The notes beneath the pieces are model-generated. The model ran no database searches and was not told the origin of the DNA. It worked only from the letters and a program-made list of their open reading frames with translations. From NCBI GenBank assembly GCA_916988195.3, contig CAKASQ030000017.1:185012-249011 (forward strand): a DNA stretch of 64,000 bases. The letters run 5' to 3'. This stretch comes from Oscillospiraceae bacterium (GTDB lineage Bacteria > Bacillota > Clostridia > Oscillospirales > Oscillospiraceae). Position numbers and translations under genes: made by a program. Shown one piece after another: positions 34,353 through 43,775 of this stretch. Every line of letters starts with the position of its first letter. Position 1 is the first letter of the stretch.

Positions 34353-34381
34353 TGTATCCTTATGAAGCTTTTGCCGGAGAA

Positions 34382-34720
34382 TCAATTGAAGCTTCCGAGC
34401 TGCTTGCCGGAGAGCACGTGGAAATGGATGTGGTGCACGGTCTGGCCGGCAAGCTCGCCGACGTTCGTGACCACGCGGTAGCCATCTGCGAAGCCCTGCT
34501 CCTTCGCAAGCTTCGCGATGACGGTGTAGATGTGGCCGATGAGCGCCTCATTTTCTTCCGTCACCTCCGCAGCCGAGGCAAAATGCTGCTTCGGAATTAC
34601 GAGAAAATGCTTGGGTGCCAGCGGCGCGATGTCCAGAAACGCGAGGCACTTATCGTCCTCATAGACCTTCGTGGTCGGGATTTCTCCCGCGATGATCTTA
34701 CAAAACAGGCAATCAGACAT
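34382..34720 (-). CDS. HIT-family nucleotide-binding protein
   Basis: 112 residues with the Zn-binding start CLFCKIIAGEIP and the histidine triad HHIHFHVL near the C-terminus. Such Hint-like enzymes hydrolyse adenosine phosphoramidates and aminoacyl-adenylates. It starts 12 bp after the alaS stop, so it is co-transcribed with it. This fits removal of aberrant alanyl-adenylate, but that role is inference. Confidence 0.95.
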   Translation of the reverse strand: MSDCLFCKIIAGEIPTTKVYEDDKCLAFLDIAPLAPKHFLVIPKQHFASAAEVTEENEALIGHIYTVIAKLAKEQGFADGYRVVTNVGELAGQTVHHIHFHVLSGKQLGSFN

Positions 34721-34732
34721 ATGACTTTCTCC

Positions 34733-37396
34733 TTATTTCAGATGTTCTGCGACGAAATCGTCGACCGCTGCCAGCGCGTCGTCGAGCTTGAGCGCGTCCG
34801 CGCCGCCGCCCATCGCGGAATCCGGCTTGCCGCCGCCCTTGCCGCCGACAATCGGAGCAATCGCCTTGATGATATCGCCGGCCTTGATACCGGAGGCAAC
34901 TGCGTTCTTGCCGCAGACTGCAAGCAGCGTCACCTTTTCGCCGTTGACCGTGCCGAGCACAGCCACGATGGACGCGTCCTTGTCGCGCAGGAAGTCGCCG
35001 AGCTTGCGAAGATCGTTCGCGTCCGTGCCCTGACGGACCGCCGTGACGACCTTGAGCTCTCCCACCTTCTTGGCCGAGAACATCAGGTTGTCCACATCGC
35101 CCGCGAAGACCTTGTCCTTCATCTTTTCAATCGTCTGCTGAAGGTTCCGCATCTCCTGCATGCTGCTCTGCGCCTTGGCAATGAGCTCGCCCGGCGTCGT
35201 CTTAAGCGCTTCCGCGGCCTTCATGATGCGCATGTTCATTTCATCGACCATGCTGATAAACGCAAGACCCGTCACGGCCTCAATGCGGCGCACACCGGAG
35301 GCAACGGACGATTCGCTCACAATGCGGAAGGGGCCGACCTTTGCGGTGTTATCGACATGCGTGCCGCCGCAGAGCTCGATGGACTTTCCGCCCATGTTGA
35401 CGACGCGGACAACATCGCCGTACTTTTCGCCGAAGAGCGCGATCGCGCCGAGCTTCTTTGCCTCTGCGATAGGCATTTCCTTCGTCTCAACGTTCATACC
35501 GTCGAGAATCAGCTCACTGACAAGGCGGCTGATTTTCACCAGCTCCTCCGCCGTCACGGCCGAGAAGTGCGTAAAGTCGTAGCGCAGGCGGTCCGGCTCA
35601 ACGAGAGAGCCCGCCTGATGGGCGTGGTCGCCCAGCACGACGCGCAGCGCGTAATCAAGGAGGTGCGTCGCCGAGTGCGCGCGCATGATGGCCTTGCGGC
35701 GGTCGGTATCGATGGAAGTCGTCACCGCGTCACCGACCGCGAGAGAGCCGGAGACGAGCTTGCCGTAGTGCATGAACTTGCCGCCCTTATTCTTCTGAAC
35801 ATCCGACACGGCAAACTTCGCGTCGCCCGCGAAAATCACGCCCTGATCGGCGATCTGGCCGCCCATCTCCGCGTAGAACGGGGTCTGATCGAGAACGAGA
35901 ATCGCGTCCTGACCGGCGGTAATCGCGTCGCGCAGCTCGTCTTCGGCGACGATGGCGACGATCTTGCCGTCCGCTTCCATGTTCGTGTAGCCGATAAACT
36001 CGGTGGCCGGAATTTCCTTGCCGAATTCCACGCCGGCCCAGCCAAGGTCGCCGAGTGCTTTTCTGGCCTCTCTTGCGCGCACCTTCTGCTCCTGCATGAG
36101 CTGCTGGAAGGCCGCCTCGTCAACCGTCATCCCCTCTTCCTTGACCATCTCGCTTGTCAGGTCGATCGGGAAGCCGTAGGTATCATAGAGCTTGAACGCG
36201 TCCGCGCCGGAGAAAATCGTCTCCTGCTTCTGCTTGTGGCTTTCCAGCATCTCAGAGAAGATTTTCATGCCGCCGTCGATCGTCTTGGCGAAGTTCTCTT
36301 CCTCCGTGCGGATCACGCGCGTGATATAGGCCTGCTTCTCCCGGAGCTCGGGGTACTGGCACTCATTTTCATGGACAACGGTGTCGACGATCTGATAGAG
36401 GAACGGCTCGTTCACGCCGAGGAGCTTTCCGTGCCGGGCGGCTCTTCTGAGAAGACGGCGCAGGACATAGCCGCGGCCTTCGTTCGACGGCAGGATACCG
36501 TCGCAGATCATGAAGGTTGAGGAGCGGATATGGTCGGTGATGACGCGGAGCGAAACGTCCGTTTTCTGAGACTCTTCATAGTGTGCGCCCGTGAGCTCGG
36601 AGACCTTGTTCGTGATGTTCATAACCGTATCGACGTCAAACAGCGACGCGACATTCTGACACACGCAGGCAAGGCGCTCGAGGCCCATGCCGGTATCAAT
36701 ATTCTTCTGCTTGAGCTCTTCATAGTGGCCGTGGCCGTCGTTATTGAACTGCGAGAAGACGATGTTCCAGACCTCGACATAACGGTCGCAATCGCAGCCG
36801 ACGGTGCAGCCGGGCTTGCCGCAGCCGTACTGTTCGCCGCGGTCGTAGTAAATTTCCGAGCACGGGCCGCACGGGCCGGAGCCATGCTCCCAGAAGTTAT
36901 CCTCTTTTCCGAAGCGGAAGATGCGGTTTTCGGGAATGCCGATCACATCGCGCCAGATCGCGAATGCCTCGTCGTCGGCGGGCGTTGTCTCATTTCCGGC
37001 AAAGACGGACGGATAGAGCCGGTCGGGCTCGAGACCGACCCACTCGGGGCTCGTGAGGAATTCCCACGCCCAGGGAATGGCTTCCTTCTTAAAATAGTCG
37101 CCGAACGAGAAGTTGCCCAGCATTTCGAAATACGTGCCGTGACGCGCGGTGTGGCCGACGTTTTCAATATCACCCGTGCGGATGCACTTCTGGCAGGTCG
37201 TCACGCGGTGGCGCGGGGGCTCTTCCTCGCCCGTGAACCACGGCTTCATCGGCGTCATACCGGCGTTGATGAGCAAAATGGATTTGTCGTTCTGCGGAAC
37301 GAGCGAAAAGCTCGGCAGACGCAGATGACCCTTCGACTCAAAGAACTTCAGATACATCTCCCGAAGCTCATTGAGACCGTACGCTTTGTGTGCCAT
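34733..37396 (-). CDS. alaS: Alanyl-tRNA synthetase
   Basis: 887 residues, a normal length. The class II catalytic core is at the N-terminus (FFESKGHLRLPSFSLVPQND, GMTPMKPWFTG). The editing domain has HSATHLLDYALR and CGGTHVDNT. The DHHA1 C-terminal domain ends GGKGGGKPDSAMGGG. The start at 37396 has AGGAGTG upstream; the longer frame has no site. It is controlled by the T-box at 37553-37775 and followed by the HIT gene. Confidence 0.97.
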   Translation of the reverse strand: MAHKAYGLNELREMYLKFFESKGHLRLPSFSLVPQNDKSILLINAGMTPMKPWFTGEEEPPRHRVTTCQKCIRTGDIENVGHTARHGTYFEMLGNFSFGDYFKKEAIPWAWEFLTSPEWVGLEPDRLYPSVFAGNETTPADDEAFAIWRDVIGIPENRIFRFGKEDNFWEHGSGPCGPCSEIYYDRGEQYGCGKPGCTVGCDCDRYVEVWNIVFSQFNNDGHGHYEELKQKNIDTGMGLERLACVCQNVASLFDVDTVMNITNKVSELTGAHYEESQKTDVSLRVITDHIRSSTFMICDGILPSNEGRGYVLRRLLRRAARHGKLLGVNEPFLYQIVDTVVHENECQYPELREKQAYITRVIRTEEENFAKTIDGGMKIFSEMLESHKQKQETIFSGADAFKLYDTYGFPIDLTSEMVKEEGMTVDEAAFQQLMQEQKVRAREARKALGDLGWAGVEFGKEIPATEFIGYTNMEADGKIVAIVAEDELRDAITAGQDAILVLDQTPFYAEMGGQIADQGVIFAGDAKFAVSDVQKNKGGKFMHYGKLVSGSLAVGDAVTTSIDTDRRKAIMRAHSATHLLDYALRVVLGDHAHQAGSLVEPDRLRYDFTHFSAVTAEELVKISRLVSELILDGMNVETKEMPIAEAKKLGAIALFGEKYGDVVRVVNMGGKSIELCGGTHVDNTAKVGPFRIVSESSVASGVRRIEAVTGLAFISMVDEMNMRIMKAAEALKTTPGELIAKAQSSMQEMRNLQQTIEKMKDKVFAGDVDNLMFSAKKVGELKVVTAVRQGTDANDLRKLGDFLRDKDASIVAVLGTVNGEKVTLLAVCGKNAVASGIKAGDIIKAIAPIVGGKGGGKPDSAMGGGADALKLDDALAAVDDFVAEHLK

Positions 37397-37467
37397 GATA
37401 AACACTCCTTCTATTCTCACTAAATTTTTAACAGAGGTATTCTTTCCCGAAAGTTCTGTTTCCGGGC

Positions 37468-37494
37468 GGGCCGATGTGGGCATCGGCCCCTACG
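37468..37494. repeat. Half copy of the CGTAGGGG repeat in the alaS leader
   Basis: A single hairpin unit, GGGCCGATGTGGGCATCGGC plus CCCTACG, lies between the T-box terminator and the alaS start, so it is within the alaS mRNA. Confidence 0.8.
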
Positions 37495-37552
37495 ACGCGA
37501 AAAGAACATTTTTCGTGGGCGGAAGGTGCATCCCCCAAGGCAGGAGGTTGGA

Positions 37553-37775
37553 CAAAACAAAACCCCGCCCCTGAAGATAGGGGCGAGGTTGATCGCGGTA
37601 CCACCCTAATTGCGAAAGCTTTCGCATCTTAGCTGCTCAGTATCGGGAGCGCCCGCCGGAGTCGTCCTCCGGACGCTCGGAACTGGCTGCAAGACTTGCG
37701 TGCCGAAGGGCTCCCACCGTCCCCTTCTCTCTTCTGGCCGCTTTTGTCTGCTCGGTTCGTCATCGCAAAAACCAA
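37553..37775 (-). ncRNA. T-box leader of alaS
   Basis: Reading the minus strand, the T-box core GGGTGGTACCGCG (plus positions 37594-37606) is followed by a CGCCCC / GGGGCG terminator stem and TTTTGTTTTG (37553-37590). Stem I lies upstream, with an AGAGAG GA-type motif. Uncharged tRNA(Ala) should pair with the core and favour the antiterminator. I could not fix the specifier codon with certainty. Confidence 0.93.
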
Positions 37776-37785
37776 TATTGCGGTT

Positions 37786-37813
37786 ATTCTACCACAATTC
37801 TCTGTAAAGTCAA
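37786..37813 (-). promoter_or_regulatory. Promoter of alaS
   Basis: Minus-strand TTGACT (37808-37813) and TAGAAT (37786-37791) are 16 bp apart, just before the T-box. Confidence 0.8.
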
Positions 37814-37841
37814 TAGCGTTTTTGAAAAAATCCAGAAAATT

Positions 37842-39062
37842 CTATCTTCCCGACAGCTCCACCGCGTGCCGCACGAAGCTCATCGCGGGAACCTTTTTCG
37901 GAAGCTTCGCCTGAAAACGCATCTGCGGCGTCCGGGGCTCCGCAAGCGGCAGGCCGTCCATATCGCGCATGTCGAGTGCGATCCACGAAAAGGGCTTACA
38001 TCCGGGGCCCACCAGTTCGACCTCGTCGCCCTGCGAAAACTTATTGCGCAGGCTCAAGATTGCGTTTCCATCCTCGTCGCAGGATTCCACGACCGCGCAG
38101 ATCTGCCAATCGCGGATATAGCGCGAATTTTCGGTGTACTGCCCGGGCTGACCGAAGAAGAAGCCGGTCGAGTAGTGCCGGTGCGAGACGTGCTCGACCT
38201 CGTCGCGCCAAATCTTATCAATTTCGCGCCCGGCCAGCACATCATCCAGCACATGCCGGTACGCGCCCGTGACGATTGCAGCATAGTACGCGGATTTCGC
38301 CCGGCCTTCAATTTTGAAGCAGTCCACGCCCGCGTCTACCAGCTCTTTCATATGGTCGATCATGCACATATCGCGCGAGTTCATGATGTACGTGCCCTTC
38401 TCGTCTTCAAAGACGGGAAAATATTCTCCCGGGCGTTTTTCCTCCATCAGCGCGTACTGATAGCGACACGGCTGGGCGCACTGGCCGCGGTTGGAGTCCC
38501 GGCCGGTCATGTAGTTTGAAAGAAGGCAGCGGCCGGAATATGACACGCACATCGCGCCGTGGCAGAACGTCTCGAGCTCCAGCTCAGGAGAAACCTTTTC
38601 GCGGATCGTGATAATCTCCGGCAGGCTCAGCTCCCGCGCCAGAACGACTCTCTGCGCGCCAAGGTCGAACCAGCTCTGCGCGCAGACATAGTTTGCAATC
38701 GACTGCTGGGTTGAAATGTGCCGCTCGCAGTGCGGGGCGTATTTCCCGGCCATCGCAAACGCGCCGAGGTCCGCGAGAATCAGCGCGTCCGCACCCGCCG
38801 CATCCAGCTGCTCGAGCCACGCCGGAAGCGCGGCCGCCTCGTCGTTTCGCGGCATGGTATTCACCGTGACATGCACGCGTACGCCGTGTTCGTGGGCAAA
38901 CTGGATAGCCTTCGGCAGCTCTTCGGGCGTAAAGTTTCCCGTAAACGAGCGCATACCAAAGCTCGTCCCCGCCAGATACACTGCGTCCGCGCCGTATAAA
39001 ACGGCCATTTGCAGCTTTTCCATATCGCCCGCCGGGCAGAGAAGCTCCGGTTTACGTGCCAT
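37842..39062 (-). CDS. U32-family peptidase
   Basis: 406 residues. The N-terminus has ELLCPAGDMEKLQMAVLYGA, typical of U32 proteins. The family signature ETFCHGAMCVSYSGRCLLSN and later RGQCAQPCRYQY follow, with Cys residues likely binding a cluster or metal. Some U32 members act in tRNA or RNA hydroxylation and others in collagen breakdown. The start at 39062 has GGAGGG upstream and overlaps the mltG stop by 11 bp, so the two are coupled. Confidence 0.93.
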   Translation of the reverse strand: MARKPELLCPAGDMEKLQMAVLYGADAVYLAGTSFGMRSFTGNFTPEELPKAIQFAHEHGVRVHVTVNTMPRNDEAAALPAWLEQLDAAGADALILADLGAFAMAGKYAPHCERHISTQQSIANYVCAQSWFDLGAQRVVLARELSLPEIITIREKVSPELELETFCHGAMCVSYSGRCLLSNYMTGRDSNRGQCAQPCRYQYALMEEKRPGEYFPVFEDEKGTYIMNSRDMCMIDHMKELVDAGVDCFKIEGRAKSAYYAAIVTGAYRHVLDDVLAGREIDKIWRDEVEHVSHRHYSTGFFFGQPGQYTENSRYIRDWQICAVVESCDEDGNAILSLRNKFSQGDEVELVGPGCKPFSWIALDMRDMDGLPLAEPRTPQMRFQAKLPKKVPAMSFVRHAVELSGR

Positions 39063-40605
39063 TTGCGTTCCCTCCGTCCGTGGAAGCTTCCCCGTTTGCA
39101 TCCGCGTCCGCGCTGGCATCGCCGGTTTCCGCGTCCGCCTGTTCATCGGGAGCCGCCTCGTCTGTGGCATCACCCTCCAGGCTTGCCAGGAAGTCCTGAT
39201 GCTCATAGTAGGTCTTCGAGAACTTGTGCACGCCGTCATTTCCAAGCGCGTAGAAATAGTAGTCCGTCTCCGCCGGATACAGCGCCGCACGGATGGAGTT
39301 GATGCCGGGGTTCGCGATGGGTCCTGCGGGAAGGCCCGCGTTCGTGTAGGTGTTATAGGGGCTGATGATCGCCTTGTCGGCGTTCGAGAGCACTTCCTTG
39401 CGCTCGTCCAGCGCATACTGGATCGTCGCGTCAATCTGCAGGCACGGATAGAGCTTGCTGCAAAGACGGTTGTAGATGACGGAGGCAATCGACGCGCTCT
39501 CGGACGTTTTTGCCGTCTCCTTTTCGACCAGCGACGCGACGATGATCACATCGTGGAACGAGAGCTTCGCGCTTTCGATTTCCTGCTCGGTAAAATTGTT
39601 TGCCCGCATCTGCGCGGCCAATCTGTCGTTCAGCTCGTCCACGGCGGCATACATGTCATCCGTAATCTTGCTTTCAAAGTTCCGCAGGAACTTGCCGAGG
39701 ACGTTTTCCGGTTTGTCGTTCAGATAGAACTGATACGTATCCGGGAAAAGATAGCCCTCGAGGCGGTTCTTATCGCCGTAGGGAAGGTCCTGCAGGAAGC
39801 TGTAATCAAACTCATAGCTTGCCGCCGCCTGCTCAAGTTCAGAAACCGTCGAAACGCCGGCCTCTTCGAGAAGCGCAAAGATATCCTCGCACTCGTAGCC
39901 CTCGGGAATCGTAACCTCGGTCGTCGCGCGAAGGCCCGTGCTCGGGGTCATGCCGTTGACAAGCGCGTGATAGTCATAGAGATGGTTGAGCTCATACGTG
40001 CCGGGCTGGATTTTCCGCTCTGCATGGGAATACAGGCAGTAGAACCGGAACAGCCACTCGTACTCGATGAGGCCCTTCTCCTTGAGCTCCCGGCTCACGT
40101 CCGCAACCGTCGCGTTTTCGGGAACCGTGATAGTGATCTCCTCGTCTGGCTTCGTGAGCGCCAGCACATCGTCTGCCAGCTGCCAGCCGACAACTGCCAG
40201 CAAAACGGACGCTGCCAGCACGCAGCACACGTATAAAAGCACCTTGATTCCTGGCGCCAGACGCGGCCTTTGCGCCTCGTCGTCCCCGACCGGCTCTTCG
40301 TCCGCATCTAAGCTCAGATCGGCATATTCCTCCGGAAGCTTCGGCTCGAAGGGCTCTTGCTGCTTCGGCTCTTCCGGGTTCTGCGCACCATCGTCCAGCG
40401 ACACCTCGCCTGCCTCCGGCGCGTCTTCCTGCGGCAGCTCTTCCGCCGCTTCCTCCGCGTCAGGCAGACGCGACGTGCCCATCATCTCGTCGACGCGGGC
40501 AATTTCTTCCTTGGTAGATGCAATCAGCTCATCGATGGACATCGACGAAAAGTCGAATTCCTCGCTGTCCGGCTGATTGACGTTTTTTTCTTCGTGGTCG
40601 GACAT
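39052..40605 (-). CDS. mltG: Endolytic murein transglycosylase MltG
   Basis: 517 residues. A long acidic cytoplasmic N-terminus (about 1-115) precedes one membrane helix (LLYVCCVLAASVLLAVVGWQ). The YceG domain follows with VTIPEGYECEDIFALLEEAG, the catalytic Glu in VIVASLVEKETA and NTYTNAGLPAGPIANPG. It cleaves nascent glycan strands and may set their length. The C-terminus is a low-complexity Asp/Ala tail. It is upstream of the U32 gene. Confidence 0.95.
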   Translation of the reverse strand: MSDHEEKNVNQPDSEEFDFSSMSIDELIASTKEEIARVDEMMGTSRLPDAEEAAEELPQEDAPEAGEVSLDDGAQNPEEPKQQEPFEPKLPEEYADLSLDADEEPVGDDEAQRPRLAPGIKVLLYVCCVLAASVLLAVVGWQLADDVLALTKPDEEITITVPENATVADVSRELKEKGLIEYEWLFRFYCLYSHAERKIQPGTYELNHLYDYHALVNGMTPSTGLRATTEVTIPEGYECEDIFALLEEAGVSTVSELEQAAASYEFDYSFLQDLPYGDKNRLEGYLFPDTYQFYLNDKPENVLGKFLRNFESKITDDMYAAVDELNDRLAAQMRANNFTEQEIESAKLSFHDVIIVASLVEKETAKTSESASIASVIYNRLCSKLYPCLQIDATIQYALDERKEVLSNADKAIISPYNTYTNAGLPAGPIANPGINSIRAALYPAETDYYFYALGNDGVHKFSKTYYEHQDFLASLEGDATDEAAPDEQADAETGDASADADANGEASTDGGNANGT

Positions 40606-40620
40606 ACGTTCCTCCCTTTG

Positions 40621-41163
40621 TTATCCGCGATAGACAATCGCATCTGCGATTTCCTTTGCCTTTTCTTCGCCCTGGAGAGCACTTAGAAGCGCCAGACCGA
40701 AATCGAGCGCAGCGCCCGCGGCTCTGCCGGTAATGACCTTCCCGTCGCGCGCCACATCCTGCGGCACGCACTTTGCGCTTCCCATCTGCACCTCGCAGCC
40801 GGGATAGCACGTGGCGGTCTTGCCATCCGTAATATGGAGCGCGGCCAGAATGGTCGGCCCCGCGCAGATGGCAGCGACATGTTTTCCATCGTCATACGCC
40901 TTTTGAACGGCATCCATCGCCGTCTTGCAGCCGAGAATCGACCGCACGCTGCCAAGTCCTCCGGGCAGAACGACCATCTCAGCGTTTGCAAAGTCCGCTT
41001 CCTCTACAGTGCAGTCGGCCTTGACGGTAATACCGTGCCCCGCTTCGATCATCGTGCCGCCGATGCCCGCAAGCTGAACCTCCACACCGCCCCGGCGCAG
41101 AATGTCGCACGGCGCGATGGCTTCCACCGGCTCAAAGCCGGAACCCAAAATCATAACAACCAT
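40621..41163 (-). CDS. DJ-1/PfpI-family protein
   Basis: 180 residues with the nucleophile elbow HVAAICAGPTILA (Cys) and a conserved acidic residue near the N-terminus (GFEPVEAIAP). Members close to YajL/DJ-1 act on glyoxal adducts or serve in stress response. It begins 2 bp after the tmk stop, so it belongs to the tagA-tmk-DJ-1-mltG-U32 run. A GGAGG site precedes the ATG. Confidence 0.93.
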   Translation of the reverse strand: MVVMILGSGFEPVEAIAPCDILRRGGVEVQLAGIGGTMIEAGHGITVKADCTVEEADFANAEMVVLPGGLGSVRSILGCKTAMDAVQKAYDDGKHVAAICAGPTILAALHITDGKTATCYPGCEVQMGSAKCVPQDVARDGKVITGRAAGAALDFGLALLSALQGEEKAKEIADAIVYRG

Positions 41164-41165
41164 TT

Positions 41166-41834
41166 TTATACCTCCAGACAGGCCGCAATGTGCCGGTAAA
41201 TTTCTTCGTGAATGTCCTCAATCGAGCGGAGACGACCGTCCTTGACGCAGGAAATGAGCGTCCAGCCGTAGTGCTTCGCCGCCTGACGCGCCGTCTCGCG
41301 ACACCGGGCCAGATACTGCTCGGCGTGCTCGTGAATGTCCGCGTCGCCAACGCCCTGCGTATCGCGCTTTTCCCGCAGCAGATGCGCAAGCTCGGTCGGC
41401 ATATCGAGGCAGAGGACCAAATCGGGCCTCGGAAGCCCCATCTTGTCGTACTCCAGATCATAGAGCCAGGTAAAAAATTCCGCCTGCTTTTCGCCTTGAA
41501 GCTTGCTGCCCTGATGGACGGCGTTGGACGTTGTGTACCGGTCGCAGACGATGAGCCCGCCCTTGTCATAAAAATCCTTCCAGCCGCGCGCAAAGCCGGC
41601 GTACCGGTCGACCGCGTAAAACGTTGACGCGGCGTATGGATTGATCGCATCCGGGTCGCTTCCGAACTCGCCCGCAAGATACATCTTGATGAGCGCGGAG
41701 GACGGCTCGTCATACTGCGGGAATTTGATTTTCTCAAACCTCACGTTCTGCGCTTCCAGCCGCTCGCATGCTCTTGCGTACTGGGTTGATTTTCCGGTGC
41801 CGTCGGTTCCTTCAAATACAATGAGTTTTCCCAT
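41166..41834 (-). CDS. tmk: Thymidylate kinase
   Basis: 222 residues. It phosphorylates dTMP to dTDP. The P-loop is FEGTDGTGKSTQ, and the DRY-type motif is CDRYTTSNAVHQG. The start at 41834 is preceded by GAGGATAGGG. This sequence belongs to the shorter-LID group of Gram-positive type. It lies 5 bp after the TagA-like gene. dTMP itself would come from the ThyX-like protein at 53041. Confidence 0.94.
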   Translation of the reverse strand: MGKLIVFEGTDGTGKSTQYARACERLEAQNVRFEKIKFPQYDEPSSALIKMYLAGEFGSDPDAINPYAASTFYAVDRYAGFARGWKDFYDKGGLIVCDRYTTSNAVHQGSKLQGEKQAEFFTWLYDLEYDKMGLPRPDLVLCLDMPTELAHLLREKRDTQGVGDADIHEHAEQYLARCRETARQAAKHYGWTLISCVKDGRLRSIEDIHEEIYRHIAACLEV

Positions 41835-41839
41835 GTTCC

Positions 41840-42559
41840 CTATCCTCTTATTCTTTTGCAAACGACCGCCCACAGATACTTGGGAAGCCGCAGCATCCGG
41901 CCGAAGCGCTTTGGCTCCTTATAGAGCCTGTAAAGCCACTCGAGATTGGCCGCGATCATCCACTTGGGCGCGCGCTTGACGGTTCCCGCGAAGGAATCGA
42001 GCGAGCCGCCAAGGCCGATCATGAGCTTACACGTAAGTTCCTGCTGGTGCCGCTTCATGAAAAGCTCCTGCTTCGGCGCTCCGAGGCAGACGAAAAGAAC
42101 ATCCGACTTCGCGGCGTTTACCGCTTCAATGACCGGCGCTTCATCTTTAAAATAGCCGTCGTGCATGCCGCAGATGATGAGCCCCGGGTGCTTTTCGCGC
42201 ATTTTTTCCGCCGCGAGCTCGGCCACGCCGGGCTTGCTGCCAAGAAGATAGACGCTTTTTCCGCTCTCAGCCAAAAGCCCCAAGAGGCCGTCCGCAAAGT
42301 CCACGCCCGCAACCTTTTGTTTTAGGGGCGTTTTCAGGAGTTTCGACGCCAGCACCACGCCCGCACCATCCGGCAGAACGAGGTCCGCGCCGTTGATGAG
42401 CGCGCGCAGGCGCTCGTCCTTCATCGCCTCATACGCAATTTCTGCGTTCGGCGTGACGGCGTAACAGGTCTTATCTCCCCGCAAAATTGCCGAGGCCTTG
42501 TCTAAGGCCTCCTGCATCGTCACATTGTCAAACGCGATTCCCATGATGTCCGTCTTCAT
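41840..42559 (-). CDS. WecG/TagA/CpsF-family glycosyltransferase
   Basis: 239 residues with the GT26 signature: YAVTPNAEIAYEAMKDERLR, LVLPDGAGVVLASKLL, LFVCLGAPKQELFM and a GGSLDSFAGTVKRAPKW block. Members add N-acetylmannosamine (or a similar sugar) to lipid-linked GlcNAc, the first committed step of wall teichoic acid or secondary wall polymer. The start at 42559 has GGGAG upstream. This fits the CsaB and SLH genes in the window. Confidence 0.92.
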   Translation of the reverse strand: MKTDIMGIAFDNVTMQEALDKASAILRGDKTCYAVTPNAEIAYEAMKDERLRALINGADLVLPDGAGVVLASKLLKTPLKQKVAGVDFADGLLGLLAESGKSVYLLGSKPGVAELAAEKMREKHPGLIICGMHDGYFKDEAPVIEAVNAAKSDVLFVCLGAPKQELFMKRHQQELTCKLMIGLGGSLDSFAGTVKRAPKWMIAANLEWLYRLYKEPKRFGRMLRLPKYLWAVVCKRIRG

Positions 42560-42709
42560 TCCGGCACTCCCTACAGTCAAATTGAAGTTATTTTACCATA
42601 TCTTCTTGCGTTTGTCCATCACAGCGCGTGAAAAGTCGTCTTTCTTGTTTCACATTTTGCCCGCGCGGCATAAACTGTTGTGAAAGCTTTTTATAAGGAG
42701 GTTATCCGT

Positions 42710-43558
42710 ATGTCTGATACGACCCGGAACACGCCGGCCTGCGACTTAAGCGGCATCCGTGAGGCGGTCTGCGTGCATACCGATAAGATTACCGACAGCT
42801 GTCTGGCCAAGGACTGCATCGAAGATCTGCACGTGTACTTAACCGTCGAGTCGCAGTGTACGCTTGACAAGGCCGTGAGCGCGAAGGCGCGCTTTGTCGA
42901 GCTCATGCACGTCGCCATCCAGACGGACCCTGTCCCCTATTCCGCCGGGTACTACACCGTCGATATCACGTACTACTACCGCGTCATCGCAGACGCTGTC
43001 ATGCAGGCAGGAAGGCCCTGCACCATCACCGGCCTTGCCGTCTTCTCCAAGCGCCTCGTGCTCTTCGGCGGCGAGACGACCGCCAGAATCTACTCCAGCC
43101 GCAGCTACAAAAGCTGCCTTTGCAAAAAGAGCCTGCAGGAGGCGAGCGTCCCCGAGGCCATCGTCGAGGTCGTCGACCCGATGATTCTTGGCTCTCGCGT
43201 GCAGGAGGTCTGCGCCTGCAACTGCTGCGCAAGCGACACCCCCCAGATTCCGCAGGGGATTCTCGACTGCTTCGAAGAAGAGCTCGTACTCGGCGGTGAG
43301 TGCAAGCGCCTGCTTGTAACCGTCGGCCAGTTCTCCATCGCGCGGCTCGAGCGCAGCACACAGCTGCTCATCCCGAGCTTTGACTACTGCATCCCGAGCA
43401 AAAGCTGCCCGAACGTCTCCGGCGCGGCGGACGAAAATCCCTGCGAAGTGTTTAGCCAGATCGATTTCCCGATGGACGCGTTCTTCCCCGGAAAGAACGA
43501 CACGTGCATCCCGCCGTCCGAGAGCTGCACCGCATGCAGCCGGACAGCAAGTAAATAA
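42710..43558 (+). CDS. Cysteine-rich conserved protein, unknown function
   Basis: 282 residues with about 25 cysteines, many in clusters (SCLCKKSLQEAS, CACNCCASD, SCTACS). There is no signal peptide or membrane segment. I recall similar proteins in Oscillospiraceae, without an assigned role. Cys-rich soluble proteins in spore formers are often coat or exosporium parts, which is only a guess here. AAGGAGG lies 8 bp before the ATG, and it has its own terminator. Confidence 0.75.
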   Translation: MSDTTRNTPACDLSGIREAVCVHTDKITDSCLAKDCIEDLHVYLTVESQCTLDKAVSAKARFVELMHVAIQTDPVPYSAGYYTVDITYYYRVIADAVMQAGRPCTITGLAVFSKRLVLFGGETTARIYSSRSYKSCLCKKSLQEASVPEAIVEVVDPMILGSRVQEVCACNCCASDTPQIPQGILDCFEEELVLGGECKRLLVTVGQFSIARLERSTQLLIPSFDYCIPSKSCPNVSGAADENPCEVFSQIDFPMDAFFPGKNDTCIPPSESCTACSRTASK

Positions 43559-43563
43559 GAGAA

Positions 43564-43596
43564 GGGAGTGCCGCTTCCGGCACTCCCCTTTTCCTT
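43564..43596 (+). terminator. Terminator of the Cys-rich protein gene
   Basis: GGGAGTGCCG / CGGCACTCCC stem followed by CTTTTCC. Confidence 0.9.
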
Positions 43597-43622
43597 TATG
43601 CCCTTGAACAATCGTTTCAACG

Positions 43623-43729
43623 CGTAGGGGGCGATGCCCACATCGCCCCATTGGGAATCATCGAATTCGCATTGGATTTTCGAAAAAACGGTCTATACCG
43701 CCGGGTCGATGTTGGCATCGACTCCTACG
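43623..43729. repeat. CGTAGGGG-ended repeat, complete copy
   Basis: About 107 bp, starting CGTAGGGGGCGATG and ending GACTCCTACG, with the core ATCGAATTCGCATTGGATTT. It is the most diverged complete copy at its right end. Confidence 0.85.
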
Positions 43730-43775
43730 AAAAGAGATGAAAGTCAATAGGGCATCGCGCCCACACAGAAAATCG

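Noticed and set aside
34301..36520. 739-codon plus-strand frame opposite alaS
   Set aside because: It is an antisense shadow of alaS; the minus frame has all synthetase motifs and the T-box.
2069..43729. CRISPR array made of the CGTAGGGG repeats
   Set aside because: Copies are dispersed over 40 kb in both orientations with no regular spacers and no cas genes.
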